Shown one piece after another: positions 10,767 through 20,912 of a stretch of 64,000 bases of DNA; position 1 is the stretch's first letter, and every line of letters begins with the position of its first letter. Location: the NCBI GenBank assembly GCA_021234155.1, contig JAJEKV010000053.1, forward strand, positions 6,713,424 to 6,777,423, read 5' to 3'. This stretch comes from Isoetes taiwanensis. Its lineage: Eukaryota > Streptophyta > Lycopodiopsida > Isoetales > Isoetaceae. Below the pieces are notes generated by a model, which made no database searches, was not told the origin of the DNA, and saw only the letters and a list, made by a program, of their open reading frames with translations. Made by a program: the position numbers and the translations under genes.

Positions 10767-11779
10767 CTGGAACATCCAATATAATGAGAAGAATCCTGGA
10801 TGCATGGAATAATGCTGCATTATACTACAGACCACCTTGCTTGGATGCCAGGAGTAAAGATACCAACTTCTTCTGGCATCCTGCTCTAGCCCCTGAGGGC
10901 ATTGGTTGCTTGGCCCTTCAACACCCTCAGAAATACATGCAGTGGTTTAATGCAGGTATTACAAAAATTGAAGATCTAAGGGACTCTTCTAATAGATGGC
11001 TCACCTGGGAGGAGATTAAGAACATAACTAAAGGTTCTGAAATAGATAAAAATATTTACCATCTGATTATGGAACATATGGGAAGATACGAGGAACTTAG
11101 CCAGAATAGTAATCAATGGCAATTGAACAAAAAAGGAGTATATTCGGTCAAAGACATTTACAGGGCCTTACTTGAAAGGAAACCATCCAAAGCTACTCTA
11201 CTATGGAATTGTGAGGAGGACAAATTAAGTTCTGTTTGTGCAAAAGGCTGGAAAATATACACTACTGCTAGGATCAAGACCTTTAAATGGATTGCTTTGC
11301 ATTAGAGTCTAGCTACCAATCATAATCGAGCCAAATATGATCACACTGTATCAAGCCAATGCAAATTATGTGGGGAAGTAGAGAACTCAAACCATGTTTT
11401 TGTATGTAATTGGTTGCTAGAGTTTTTGAGCTGGACAACACAAATTAATAAGGGAGTGCCAACTATTAATAATTTGCTTTCCTTTTGGGACAATGGTAGC
11501 AGGCTGGTCAACACTATGAGAACTCTGACTTGTTGGGCTATATGGTTACATAGAAACAGAGTTATGATTGGAGATCATGCCCCATCTATGATTTGGCTGA
11601 AAAAAACTTTGCTGGATCTTATCCAAATCTCGGCCATTGCCCATAAAACACTAAAGGGGAAAAAATATGATGCAGAATGGGACAATATTGGTTCTTTTAA
11701 GGGACCATTTGAATTTTTTATACTAAAACTAACATTATCTGATCATGTCTTGCACGGATGCTATGAGGAGACTCAATAG
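10767..11779 (+). pseudogene. L1-B ORF2 C-terminal region (zf-RVT part)
   Basis: The frame 10,763-11,305 begins PGTSNIMRRILDAW and aligns by eye with PNTSPLMRNLILAW in L1-C and PGTSPIMRKLLEAW in L1-D, that is, the segment after the polymerase. It stops at 11,303 (a TAG within the family segment). The same frame continues through a C-x2-C...H-x4-C cluster (SSQCKLCGEVENSNHVFVC, about 11,356-11,410), the zinc-binding segment found near the end of plant L1 ORF2 proteins. It ends at 11,779. No polymerase domain remains in this copy. Confidence 0.8.
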
Positions 11780-12149
11780 AGCAGGAAGTTCTACTAGAGG
11801 AATGGGGCAGGCAGAAAATTCGGACGAGGAGGAGGCTATGTTGTCTAATACTGAAATGGAGAACATCTTCATCCAGCTGAAGCAAGAGATGATTCACGCC
11901 CTAGCCATCAAGAAGTTACTGAAGAGAGAAGAGGTTTGGAGGAATAATGGGCTGAGGCCTTTCTTTCTGAACCTGTTTCATGCATGGCAGCAAAAAAGGG
12001 AGGCACATGTGCTCCTTCTGTTAGATTTCACTAATTTCCCTTGTGAGGAGCTCGATCTACTTCTGAATATCTATGGTAGACGCAGGGTGGCAAACCTGAC
12101 CATACAGGATCTTATAGCAGCACAAGAAGGTTCCCAGGTTCCCTACTGA
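11745..12149 (+). CDS. L1-B third ORF (ORF3), 134 aa, unknown function
   Basis: An open frame of 134 codons starts 35 bp before the ORF2 stop (11,779), in a different frame. A second ATG at 11,763 also precedes the stop. The product is predicted mostly helical: an acidic N-terminus (NSDEEEAM), a helix ending LLKREEVWRNN, then a Leu-rich C-terminal half. I recognise no domain. L1-C has an ORF at the same position overlapping its ORF2 stop, with a KREPIW motif where this one has KREEVW. The shared placement suggests a conserved element ORF translated by reinitiation. Chance retention cannot be excluded from two copies. Confidence 0.5.
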   Translation: MSCTDAMRRLNRAGSSTRGMGQAENSDEEEAMLSNTEMENIFIQLKQEMIHALAIKKLLKREEVWRNNGLRPFFLNLFHAWQQKREAHVLLLLDFTNFPCEELDLLLNIYGRRRVANLTIQDLIAAQEGSQVPY

Positions 12150-12622
12150 GTTTTTGATATAGCTGTACTTGCAATTTTAAAACATTTAAAGTTTATATTC
12201 ACTCCATGATAGGAGTTCTTTTTGGACATGTCAGAATCTATACTTCTGCATGGCAACTCTTGGTATATCATTTTCCAATGGATATACCTCTTTTGATGTA
12301 CTTATGTTAATATGAATACCAAACATCCTTGCCTTCCAAAAAATAAAAAATAAAAAAAATACAACAAGACATTATCTCAAACTCCTTTTGAAATCCCCCT
12401 CTCAAAGAGTCCTCTATGCTATGGAAACTTAAAGACTTCGAACCGATAAGTCCAGCAACGTATACCATGTAGCCTTAGGCTAAGAAACTCTGGCTTTAAT
12501 TCTTTGATCTGCGTCATAATTAGAATATTGATTTACTAGAAGCAAAAAGCCCAACAATGTTTACTAGGCTAATTAGGTCTTGCTTTAATTCTTTGATCTC
12601 AGTTATAAAAAAAAATACAATT

Positions 12623-12935
12623 TACTAGAAGGAAATAATAGTTCAAAGTATTGATTTCATGCTTTGAAGGCAGGGATTCTTCAAAACACAAGAGCAAGTA
12701 GAGTGTTACAAGACAAAGAGGTTTAAACAAATAGCTTGTTTCGTGAGTAGGGAGTATTAAAAAACAAAAGGTTCAAAGCAAACAAATCTCTACCATATAC
12801 TGTATTAGAAAACAAACGTTTTAAAGCAAACAATTCTATATCATACGCGGAATATCAATTACTAGAAAGTTCAAAGTATTGCTTTCATGCTTTGAAGGCA
12901 TGGATTCCTCAAAATACAAAAGCAAGTAGAGTATT
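12623..12935. repeat. Direct duplication, about 80 bp, 235 bp apart
   Basis: Copy 1 at about 12,623-12,705 and copy 2 at about 12,857-12,935 share ACTAGAA, GTTCAAAGTATTG, TTTCATGCTTTGAAGGCA, GGATTC and AGCAAGTAGAGT in order. Between them a shorter motif, AAACAAA...AAAGCAAACAA, is also repeated. This is a diverged local tandem duplication. Confidence 0.6.
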
Positions 12936-13486
12936 TGTATGAGGGACTGTTGAGATTCACGGTCAATACTAATACACATCCTCCTCATTTCTTCAACATT
13001 GTGTATCCCATCTACAATTATTACCATGCCTTTTTGTTGCTTAAAGTTGCCCTTTTTGCAATAACATAAAATCAAAGTCTTAAAATTGCTTTTGTTGCAA
13101 TAAGCTTTCATGTGTCGCAATTACAGAAAGCCACGAAATGCATAGACCCACACTGTCACGAAGCGTCCTTGTTGGGATTTCGACCATAGGAGAATGAAAT
13201 GTACCTTGTTGAACCTACTGGGGTTTCATTCAACCATAGGAAAATCAAGATGGATTATAAACATTTCATGGAAACCTCCCCTAGTTTCTTTGGTAAATTG
13301 GGAAGGTTTCCATTAAAATAGTTATAAAAAAAGGGGGCGTAATTAATAAAGACAGGGTGTAATTAATAACGGCATGTTTACGCAACAACTGAGGTGGATA
13401 TTAAAAAGCACGTGGATCGAGGTGGATCATGGAGGGCTTTTTTTTCTAATTTTTATGGGAAATCCCTATTTTCTTATGTGGAAACC

Positions 13487-13600
13487 TCCCCAGGTCTACA
13501 AGGAAAACTGGGGAGGTTTACAATGAAAGCTGGGGAGGTTTCCATGGAAATCTGGGGGAGGTTTCCAAGGAAAATTGGGGAGGTTTCCATTGAAGTCCAA
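13487..13600. repeat. Minisatellite GGGGAGGTTTCCAWGGAAA, about five units
   Basis: Units of 24-27 bp containing GGGGAGGTTTMCAWKGAAA follow each other between 13,487 and 13,600. Because GGAAACCTCC and GGAGGTTTCC are complementary, adjacent units can fold. A related stem lies at 13,268-13,318. The array is open in frame as 93 codons (13,394-13,675), but the peptide is just the repeat read through. Confidence 0.65.
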
Positions 13601-13973
13601 CCCAAATCGGGCGTAGATAAAACCATCGATTTTTTTCCTCTCAAAATCATAACACAAAGCAAAATTTCATTATAAGTTCATGGTTGACATAAGTCTATGC
13701 TTTCAAATAGTCCATTCCACAAAATGATACACACATTGTGGCGTCAAGTGTTTCTTTCATGCTAGATCTTGTAGCACTCTTAATAGCATTTTGGTAGTAG
13801 CACTCACTTTGGTTGGGGAAGGGTGCCAAACCAAGATTCAACAGTTGATAATTTTGGTATTTGGTTGGTTGGTTGGTGGTGTCATGCACTAATAAAAAAC
13901 AATATTGCATGCAATGCAATGGTTTCTTATATCTCTATCTCTAATATATAATTGTAATAGGGACGATAAGGGT

Positions 13974-14410
13974 GGCGTAGGATAGTCTTACCCTGGATTG
14001 GGGGATCCCGGAGGTGTGATCCCAGAGAACGGGATCCCCAGAGGGCGTGTGATCCCGGAGGGCGGGATGCCCTTACTGCGCAGTAACTGCGAAAAAAAAA
14101 AGCCCCTTATAGCGAAAATCAGCCAAGTTTTCGTATGCTTTTTTCTTGGTCGATCCTCCATGGAATCGGCTGGGGTTTGTGCGAGGTTGGTCGGAATGGG
14201 CTTGAGAAGGGTTGTAGTTTGATGCCAAGGAGGAAGAGAGGGCAGCGCCGCTGCTATCAGCAAGCAAAAATCCGGCCAAAAAATGGCCATAAACTGCGCA
14301 GTCACCTTTTAACTGCGCAGTTAACAGTAGGATCCTGTCCTCCGGGATCACACGTCCTCCGGGATCACACCTCCGGGATCCCCCAATCCAGGATAAGACT
14401 ATCCTACGCC
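13974..14410. mobile_element. Mutator-type MITE, 437 bp, long TIRs and 10-bp target duplication
   Basis: The left end GGCGTAGGATAGTCTTA continues into CCTGGATTGGGGGATCCCGG. The right end is the inverted copy, and the match extends over about 50 bp with one or two mismatches. CGATAAGGGT lies immediately outside both ends (13,964-13,973 and 14,411-14,420). Long TIRs with 9-10-bp duplications are the Mutator hallmark. The interior has GGGATCACAC/GTGTGATCCC repeats and TGCGCAGTTA motifs and codes for no transposase. A related empty-looking site (CTCTAATATATAATTGTGAT then GCGATAAGAGGGCAGCTTAA) lies at 18,349-18,395. Confidence 0.93.
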
Positions 14411-14499
14411 CGATAAGGGTGTAGCTTAAAAGTAACATTTAAAATAATTTCTATGTTCAGTATTGTATACGTGTAAGCACCAAAATTTTTAGAAGGATA

Positions 14500-14630
14500 T
14501 CGTTGTTTCTAGAAGCTGCTATGAAACGTCCATCTCGTGTGAAACGTCCATTTCTAGAGGCAACGAGAAGCTTCAATAATGGGTTCTGGGAAGAGCTAGA
14601 TTCATCTTTGTCTTGGTATAAAAAGGAACA
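14500..14630 (+). promoter_or_regulatory. Promoter-like block: TTCTAGAA motifs then TATAAAAA
   Basis: TTCTAGAAGCTGC at 14,507, TTTCTAGAGG at 14,551, GAGAAGCTTC at 14,566 and GTTCTGGGAAG at 14,583 are heat-shock-element-like. They are followed at about 14,617 by GGTATAAAAAGG, a good TATA box. No open frame of a known heat shock protein follows. A similar arrangement occurs at about 18,505-18,605. Confidence 0.35.
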
Positions 14631-14699
14631 GCGATGACCAAAAAGTGATGCACAGTGAAAATATCTGCTCTTGAAAGCTGATATTTCTTCTTTTAATGA

Positions 14700-16300
14700 C
14701 AACATGAAATTGAAATTGGTTTTTACTGATGATATAATCGAGTGGCTTAAGAACTTTTCAGCAGTAGGTAAGCAATTTGGATCATTGCAGGTAACTACTG
14801 TGCACCCAAGTTGCTAACGTTCAGCAGTAATTTTTGAATATTCTAGAAAAATTTGTGAGCGCACGGGAGCTAATCAAATATTTAGACTTCTCCAGGAAAG
14901 TGATGAATTCTCTTATAAAGAGAAGCATAAAACTGAATAGGACTAGATTTCATTTAAAACGCAAGATACTCATGATCTCAAATTGTTGTAGGCTTATACT
15001 GCTCTGTTGCAACAAGCTTGACATTACCTTAGCTTGAACAAAAAAAAGACGTTGTCAATAGTAATTCAAATCCAAATCGTGACATCTTTTGATTCAAAAA
15101 TTTTGTTGATCTATGTCCATTGGACAAAATACAAGTTCCCTTACTAATAAAAACGACAATGGATTGAACAGATAGCCGAGTTTCGAATGTGATTGGAGAA
15201 AAATAGTCTGATCTCTAGATCAAGGGCATTCAGAATCTTAATTAAGTCACATATCATCAACATATTTTTCTGCTGCTTCTAGTTTATCTGAAATGTTTTG
15301 TCTCCATCAAAGCTTCCGCCATTGCCTTGAAACCTAGTTTCGGATCGTGCATAAAGAGCTGAAGGGAGAAGTACTATCCATACCAGCATACCAGAAAGGG
15401 TTTCTATTGCATGCAGAGAATCTGAGCAGGTTTCCAGCTGCAACAACAATTTCAGGAGGTTTTTTAGTGATATTCGGCTACAACATATTGGCCTGATACA
15501 AAACAGTTCGTCTTCCATTTTTCTACATCGAATGTTATACCTCATTGTCATGCTGGCATGGACCCGACATCTTCAACAAGTCGCCATTGGGGTGCCATAG
15601 GTTGCCTATGCGTCCACATATCAGTGAGATAAAATTCTACAGGCGGCCTAACCCAAACCAAAAAATACCTTAACTCAAAAAATACAAACCTTAACTAAAA
15701 AATTTAAATATATTATGCATCCAAATTGCACCTTTGGGTTGCCAGGAAAGTCCTTTAGAAAAATATCATTATCTTAGGACCTATCTTTACCGAAATAGTT
15801 TAGCAACACTATGTTCAACCCCATAAAGAACATCATTAAGGAAAAATGTAAAATGGAACATTTTCACACTTATTCATATGCTCAAAAAAACCCCAGTTGC
15901 AAATTTGATGCTTTTAGATCACATTCGTGGGGCAGAATCTAAAGTCTATATGCAATTGCATGCCATTATGGACCTTGATTTCTAGGACAATTCATATCAT
16001 AAAGAATTTTTTGCCTCTTTCCAAAGGCATTGATATGATTGAATTAGGTATGGCAAGGCTTTAACTGTTTTAGAAGATTCCCAAATTGCTCTGAAGAGGG
16101 CCGATTTACATGCAAATTGATCTATTAGAGTCTAACTTCCCAAAATTTATTGCCATTTAATCCAAGAAGTTTGAGGGAACTCATTAATCACTCAAAAAAC
16201 CATTGGGCGGCGGCAATGTTTGTTGCCTCTTTTACGTTTCCATTAGGGCATAGCTCTTAATTCATTAGTCTACCTACCAGGCATGCTTGCATTATGTAAA
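14700..16300. other. Spacer with no supportable gene
   Basis: Short frames exist (14,834-15,037 on +; 15,279-15,551 on -), but none shows a recognisable domain or consistent codon structure. The minus-strand frame at 15,279-15,551 is the longest, and its Leu-rich peptide resembles no family I know. Upstream parts of the non-LTR element at 16.3 kb could once have extended into this stretch, but no motif remains. Confidence 0.4.
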
Positions 16301-16308
16301 TATATCCT

Positions 16309-17812
16309 TTGTACAGTAAAATGTCATCTACAATTTGTACGTTTGCTCCTACACTCTTTGGCTTGTACATTGATCAATTGGAAGAATGGCTTGATAATCA
16401 TGGCGGCGGAGGTCCACATTTGGCACACTATATCATTAGGCAACTTATGTATGCTGATGATGTTTCACTTCTGGCACATACCGCTGCTAGTATGCAGCAA
16501 CATTTACATGCTCTGCACAGTTTCTGTGAGAACACAGGTCTGCGTGTTAATCTGCAAAAGACCAAGCTTTTGGTAGTTCAATCTTCTCGTCACAATGTTC
16601 CCCCTATGCGCTATGATAGCCGCGAAGTTGAAGTTGTAGATAGCTACAAGTATCTTGGTGTAGAAGTGCAAGAACACACTTTGGGAACGATTGTATTACC
16701 AAAGCTGGTGGCTCTTTGGATGGAGGGCACTCTATGCCATGCAAAACAATTGTTTTCGCCGCAGAAATTCATGATTGGCCCACGGAAAGCCCACTTGTTT
16801 GGGCTTTGGTAGAGCACATTTTCTTGTATGGTTCGGAAGTGTGGGGCACGCCATTAGTGCTAGTGCTTGGGAGAGCTTGGGGCGGGTGCAAAAGTCCTTT
16901 CTTACTTACGACCTTGAAGTTAAAACAACGTTGCCCTATGCTATTCTTTTACAAGAGGCGGGTTTTTGGCCTCTTCAACATTCCGCTATATGAACTGCCA
17001 TCTCCACTATATACGCAAGGTGCACCACATGGATGATGTTAGGTATCTGTTCTTGCACTTGCCATGGCTGAATCTCTCCTCGGCGTTTGAAGCGATGTTG
17101 GAAAGAGCATTGCACTACATGGTTTGCCCGTTGGGGAACGTGCAACGAACCTCGCCTGATGCTTGCCGATTCGATCACGAGCTTTTTGCAACAATATCTT
17201 AATGGTCGGTTTTTCTCAAAAGATATGGGGCCTTGATTACTTTGGCCCAAGTGGCCGGTTATTATCATGCACACATAAATCCCACTTTGGCACCGGGGCC
17301 CCAAGCTTATTTGCTTGCTTCATTGTCCGAGGAACAAGCTTGTAGCTATTGCATCAATTCGCCGCGGGGTCCCACAGTACGGATTGAGACGGTAGATGGG
17401 GCGGCGCGCAATTGCTTGGCGAGAGACTATGTACACTGTTGCCGATTCTGAGGTTATTGAAGATGAACACATGGCGAGTTTCTTCGCTTTTGAGATAGTC
17501 CGGAATCATTTTTCGACCTTAGCATTCCATTCCACGCTTCCACAACTTCTCAGCACACCATCTGTGCATGACTTGGCATTATATATACTTGAGGTTCTAG
17601 ATAAACGTCTGCAATTACTGAGCCCTCAGTAGTCATTATCTAAGCTTGTCTAGTATCATCATTACTGCAAAGGTTTTTCCCTTGAAAACCTTTCGAGGCA
17701 GGGGTTTTTTAATCCTAGTAGTAATGATTGTACTAGCCCATTGTATGGGTCCCATGACCTATTGGTCTCCGTGGACGTTAAAAAAACTATTCTATTCTAT
17801 TCTATTCTATTT
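16309..17812 (+). mobile_element. Non-LTR retrotransposon fragment of a second, non-L1 clade
   Basis: The frame 16,309-16,812 holds TLFGLYIDQLEEWL followed by the catalytic box LMYADDVSLLAH (YADD codons at 16,450-16,461). It continues with VDSYKYLGVEV, the usual thumb-region motif of non-LTR reverse transcriptases. The sequence then continues in shifting frames to about 17,635 (for example EVWG at about 16,830 and ILEVLDKRLQLL at about 17,590). The spacing and motif wording differ from the three L1-type ORF2s here. After a short 3' region with a hairpin, the fragment ends in A6 and CTATT repeats (17,780-17,812), a microsatellite tail instead of plain poly(A). I recall similar proteins from fern genomes; this is memory, not a search. 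The endonuclease and fingers are missing. Confidence 0.75.
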
Positions 17813-20300
17813 GTTGAATTCATTTCTCTATATGGAATTAGTAAAATATCTTGTGCAATTCTCATATAAAAGTAGTCTTTCTAGTTGTTGCTATTGGAAT
17901 TTAATTTTTTTGTTGTTTAACTTTGCATGTTCATCAAATCTCTTACCGGCTCATAAGGGAATTAAATTCTTTAGAGAGATAATATCACAAATGCCATACT
18001 AGTTTGTTAGAAGTCTCACCTCTTGCTACACATTTGAAAAGCTATAAGAAACCTCTTCGTTGGAAGTATGCTAGATTAGTTTATCTTTTTTATACACATT
18101 TGAAAGGATGTAAAATCACCTTTTTGCTGGACCTTCTCGTTGGAAGTATGTAGGAACATCATCAAATCTAGACAAAATAGATGTCTAGATGTTTCTGACC
18201 CCATTTATTAGTGATGTCTCAATTTCCAAAGGGTCACATAAGGTTAAGAACAAAATATTTTTGGAGGCAGCTATCAAGTCCCATTACATAAGTACCCACT
18301 AAAAAGGACAAACTAGCGGCGGCAACTGCCGCCGAGACAAATTCTTATCTCTAATATATAATTGTGATATGGGCGATAAGAGGGCAGCTTAACGTAGTTT
18401 ATAGTAAGTTTATTTTTTCTTAGTTAGGTTTGAGCACGTGGAAGAATAAAAAAACAGCCTTTCAGGAATTGACAGATGTACCATAATCTTTAGAGTCTTT
18501 ACGGTGGTTCTAGAACAGTATGCTCCGGATTCTAAAAGCTCCAGATTCTAGAAGTAGGTTCAGGAAGATCGCAGTATGTGTCGATTCTTCTTGGCAATAA
18601 ATAAAGAGAGGATTTGTGCTCTGAAAATGCCTCCTTTGGATTCGCGTCGGAATCAAATTCTCGCCAAGGAGCTTCGTTGAAGCAATTTATATCCATGCAT
18701 GTTTTGCTGCTCAACCCTAGCTGCGGCCAGCGTTAATCCAATGCAGATTTGTGTACTTTCGGTTTTGCTTCTATCCTTCCAGAATAGTTTCTTTGCAGGC
18801 TCCTTGGTCATTAGTAAGCAGTACGGTAAGTATCCCCTTTACAGTTAATCTCAGATATCCTCCTGATTATAAATTCCGAGAGCTCCTAATAATTTACACT
18901 ATGAGGCCGAGCATCAAATTCTAGTAAGTGGCTATTCAAAAATTGTGCATGCAACAGGTGAGTCGAATAGTAGATATAGCATTTTTTTGCCATTTGAACA
19001 TGATATGAGAGAACAAACTGGATAGAAATGCTGGACAAATGCCCACTTGGGCGGCTTACCAGAAGCAGAATTTTTTTTATTTTGTGCAGAGATGCCATTA
19101 TCTTTTATGGTTCAGAATGTCAATTAGCAGCACAGTTTCATGTTCTTTGAAGGAGCGATTTAGAAGGACGAAGTACCAGTCTGATTGACTAATTCACTCC
19201 AAATGCATGACTAATTCACTCCAAATGCATGAGCACGATTGAAAGAAACTTATGGCTATGGGGATAATGAAGCATTCGATGGAGATTATTCATCTTTTAA
19301 TTGATGAAATCCAATATAATTCATCATTCATGCTATTATCAACAGGTAAGAGTCCTGACTCATAGCTTATTATATTAGTTATTGTATATATTAGGATTGG
19401 GAATGGGATGCAGATGTGTGATTTGGAGGGATAATATGTCCCATGTTGAAGTTTTTAATATTTTCTATGATGTTCTTAATGAATTTTCTTTTTGCATTCA
19501 GAGCTATGCAATCAAGAAATGAGATGAGATAGAGCATGTAGTCAAGCCTAAATGTAAAGCTATTATCATGGCACTTTGCTCACTTTGGGTATTGGCTAAC
19601 TGGCTAACCCTTCAGTGGCTTGAGTTATTAGTGTAACATTCAATTGGCCAGATTTTTGGTTATATTGTAGCTATTATCATAGCACTTTGCTCGCTTTGGG
19701 TATTGGCTAGTATCAGACCCTTCAGTGGCTCGAGTTGTTAGTGTAACGTGCAATTGGCCAAATTTTTGGGGTTATATTGTTATTTGCAATTTGTATTGTA
19801 GTTTGGTCATTTTGATGTATTGTTACATAAACAATATGCTAAAATTGCATATTTGTGCTACACATTGTCTAGAAAACTTTGTTTGAGGCAGTGATGGAGG
19901 GCTAAGGCATTATTGCAATGTTCTAGGATAGGCATTGAGGAGGACCTCAAGTTTTAAAACTCCTGTTATGGAGACACACTATGGCCATTCTACTCAAAAT
20001 TGAGTTAGTACATTTGATATACTTTTACAATTGCAAGCTCTAATTCATGGAGTTACTTTCTATGTGGTCAATATTGTTCTCAACTTATGTTGTTTGTTTT
20101 GTTATTCATGTAGTGTTTGCCTAGCTATGTTTCCTCTTAACAAGTCTTATTCAAATATTACGAGGTCATTTAACGAATGAAGTTGTTTAGAGGAGAATTG
20201 ATTTACCACGAGGAGATTTGATTTACCACGTTTTAGTGAAATGCTAATTGCACACCCTCTGCAACTTCTTTGCTCTTCATCTTCCGCCTCCAAAATTCCT
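17813..20300. other. AT-rich spacer
   Basis: No gene is supported. At 18,349-18,395 there is a relative of the flanks of the 437-bp Mutator-type MITE. TAGCGGCGGCAACTGCCGCCG near 18,315 forms a short hairpin. At 18,505-18,605 TTCTAGAA-type motifs precede AATAAATAAAGAG, echoing the block at 14.5 kb. A 22-bp word (GACTAATTCACTCCAAATGC) is doubled at about 19,184-19,230. Confidence 0.45.
19555..19786. repeat. Tandem duplication, two units of about 113 bp
   Basis: The unit starts TAGCTATTATCATRGCACTT, includes TTTGGGTATTGGCTA and CAATTGGCCARATTTTTGG, and ends GGTTATATTGT. It occurs at about 19,555-19,668 and again at about 19,669-19,786. Differences are scattered point changes, including a few indels. 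Confidence 0.75.
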
Positions 20301-20311
20301 TCATTGATTGC

Positions 20312-20912
20312 CATGACTCCAAAGCTCCAGGCCACAGTCCCTATTGATCTTGCTCCCTATTAGTTATTTTTTCCACTGCCACTGTTCGCGACGCTTTTGA
20401 TGGCACCAATCGTGAAGTCGCTCAAAGGGCGGGGTTGTTTGAATTTTTCAAACAAGAACTCTCTATTCCTAATCCGGCTCAACTCCGGCAGTTTGTTGCC
20501 CATCTCATCAAGACTGATGCGAGTTATCAGACAATGGTGGATCACAACAGAATCGCTCTGGGTCAGAGTCTCTTGGCTCAGGTATTTCAATTACCTCGTC
20601 GAACTCCTTCTTTGAATGGGGCTGCTTTGCAGGATCATGATGTTACAGTTTATGGCCAAACACCATATGTGGTCACCACTCACAAACTCATGAATATTGC
20701 AAAGCCCCATGAAGATTTTGTGCAGTTTTTGTGGTGAAAGTTCTATGGCTATTCCATTAAGACTACGCACATCAACAAACATTTCTTTTACATAGCCATT
20801 GTTGCCATTTATTTCACAAGATTGATTGGCCTCAAATCATGTTTTAGCGTCTTCTCCATGAAGTCGATCGTCTCCGTCAATCTCCAGGTTCTGGCCTAGA
20901 ATCTATTATGGG
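20312..20912 (+). pseudogene. Decayed protein-coding region of unknown family, first part
   Basis: Starting at ATG 20,312 (MTPKLQATVPIDLAPY, then a stop), a broken reading frame continues. Its best stretch is the frame 20,435-20,737, with PNPAQLRQFVAHLIKTDASY and ending VQFLW before a stop. Codon-like signal continues in a shifted frame to about 20,912 (DRLRQSPGSGLESIMG). The text looks like a soluble helical protein, but I recognise no domain. It is cut by the CACTA-like insertion. Coding-like sequence resumes at about 25,626 and is probably the same gene. Confidence 0.45.

Larger units (their letters stand above)
10767..12361 (+). mobile_element. L1-type LINE fragment (L1-B), 3' part
   Basis: Only the 3' third of an L1 element is present. 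It has the C-terminal region of ORF2, an overlapping downstream ORF, a 3' untranslated region of about 190 bp and an A-rich tail (12,338-12,361). The left edge coincides exactly with the end of the CACTA-like element, so the CACTA element may have inserted into this LINE and the 5' part was later lost. The sequence to the left of the CACTA-like element contains no L1 sequence on this strand. Confidence 0.85.
12362..13970. other. AT-rich spacer without recognisable genes
   Basis: No convincing coding sequence is seen on either strand. A direct duplication (12,623-12,935) and a minisatellite (13,487-13,600) are listed separately. At 13,268-13,318 GGAAACCTCCC and GGGAAGGTTTCC form a stem with a loop of about 20 bases. 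The minus-strand frame 12,836-13,120 has no recognisable domain. Confidence 0.5.

Noticed and set aside
13394-13675. 93-codon open frame across the GGGGAGGTTTCC minisatellite
   Set aside because: The peptide only reflects the repeat unit, and no flanking coding signal exists.
14500-18720. Small heat shock protein gene behind the HSE-like blocks
   Set aside because: No alpha-crystallin-type reading frame follows either block on either strand.
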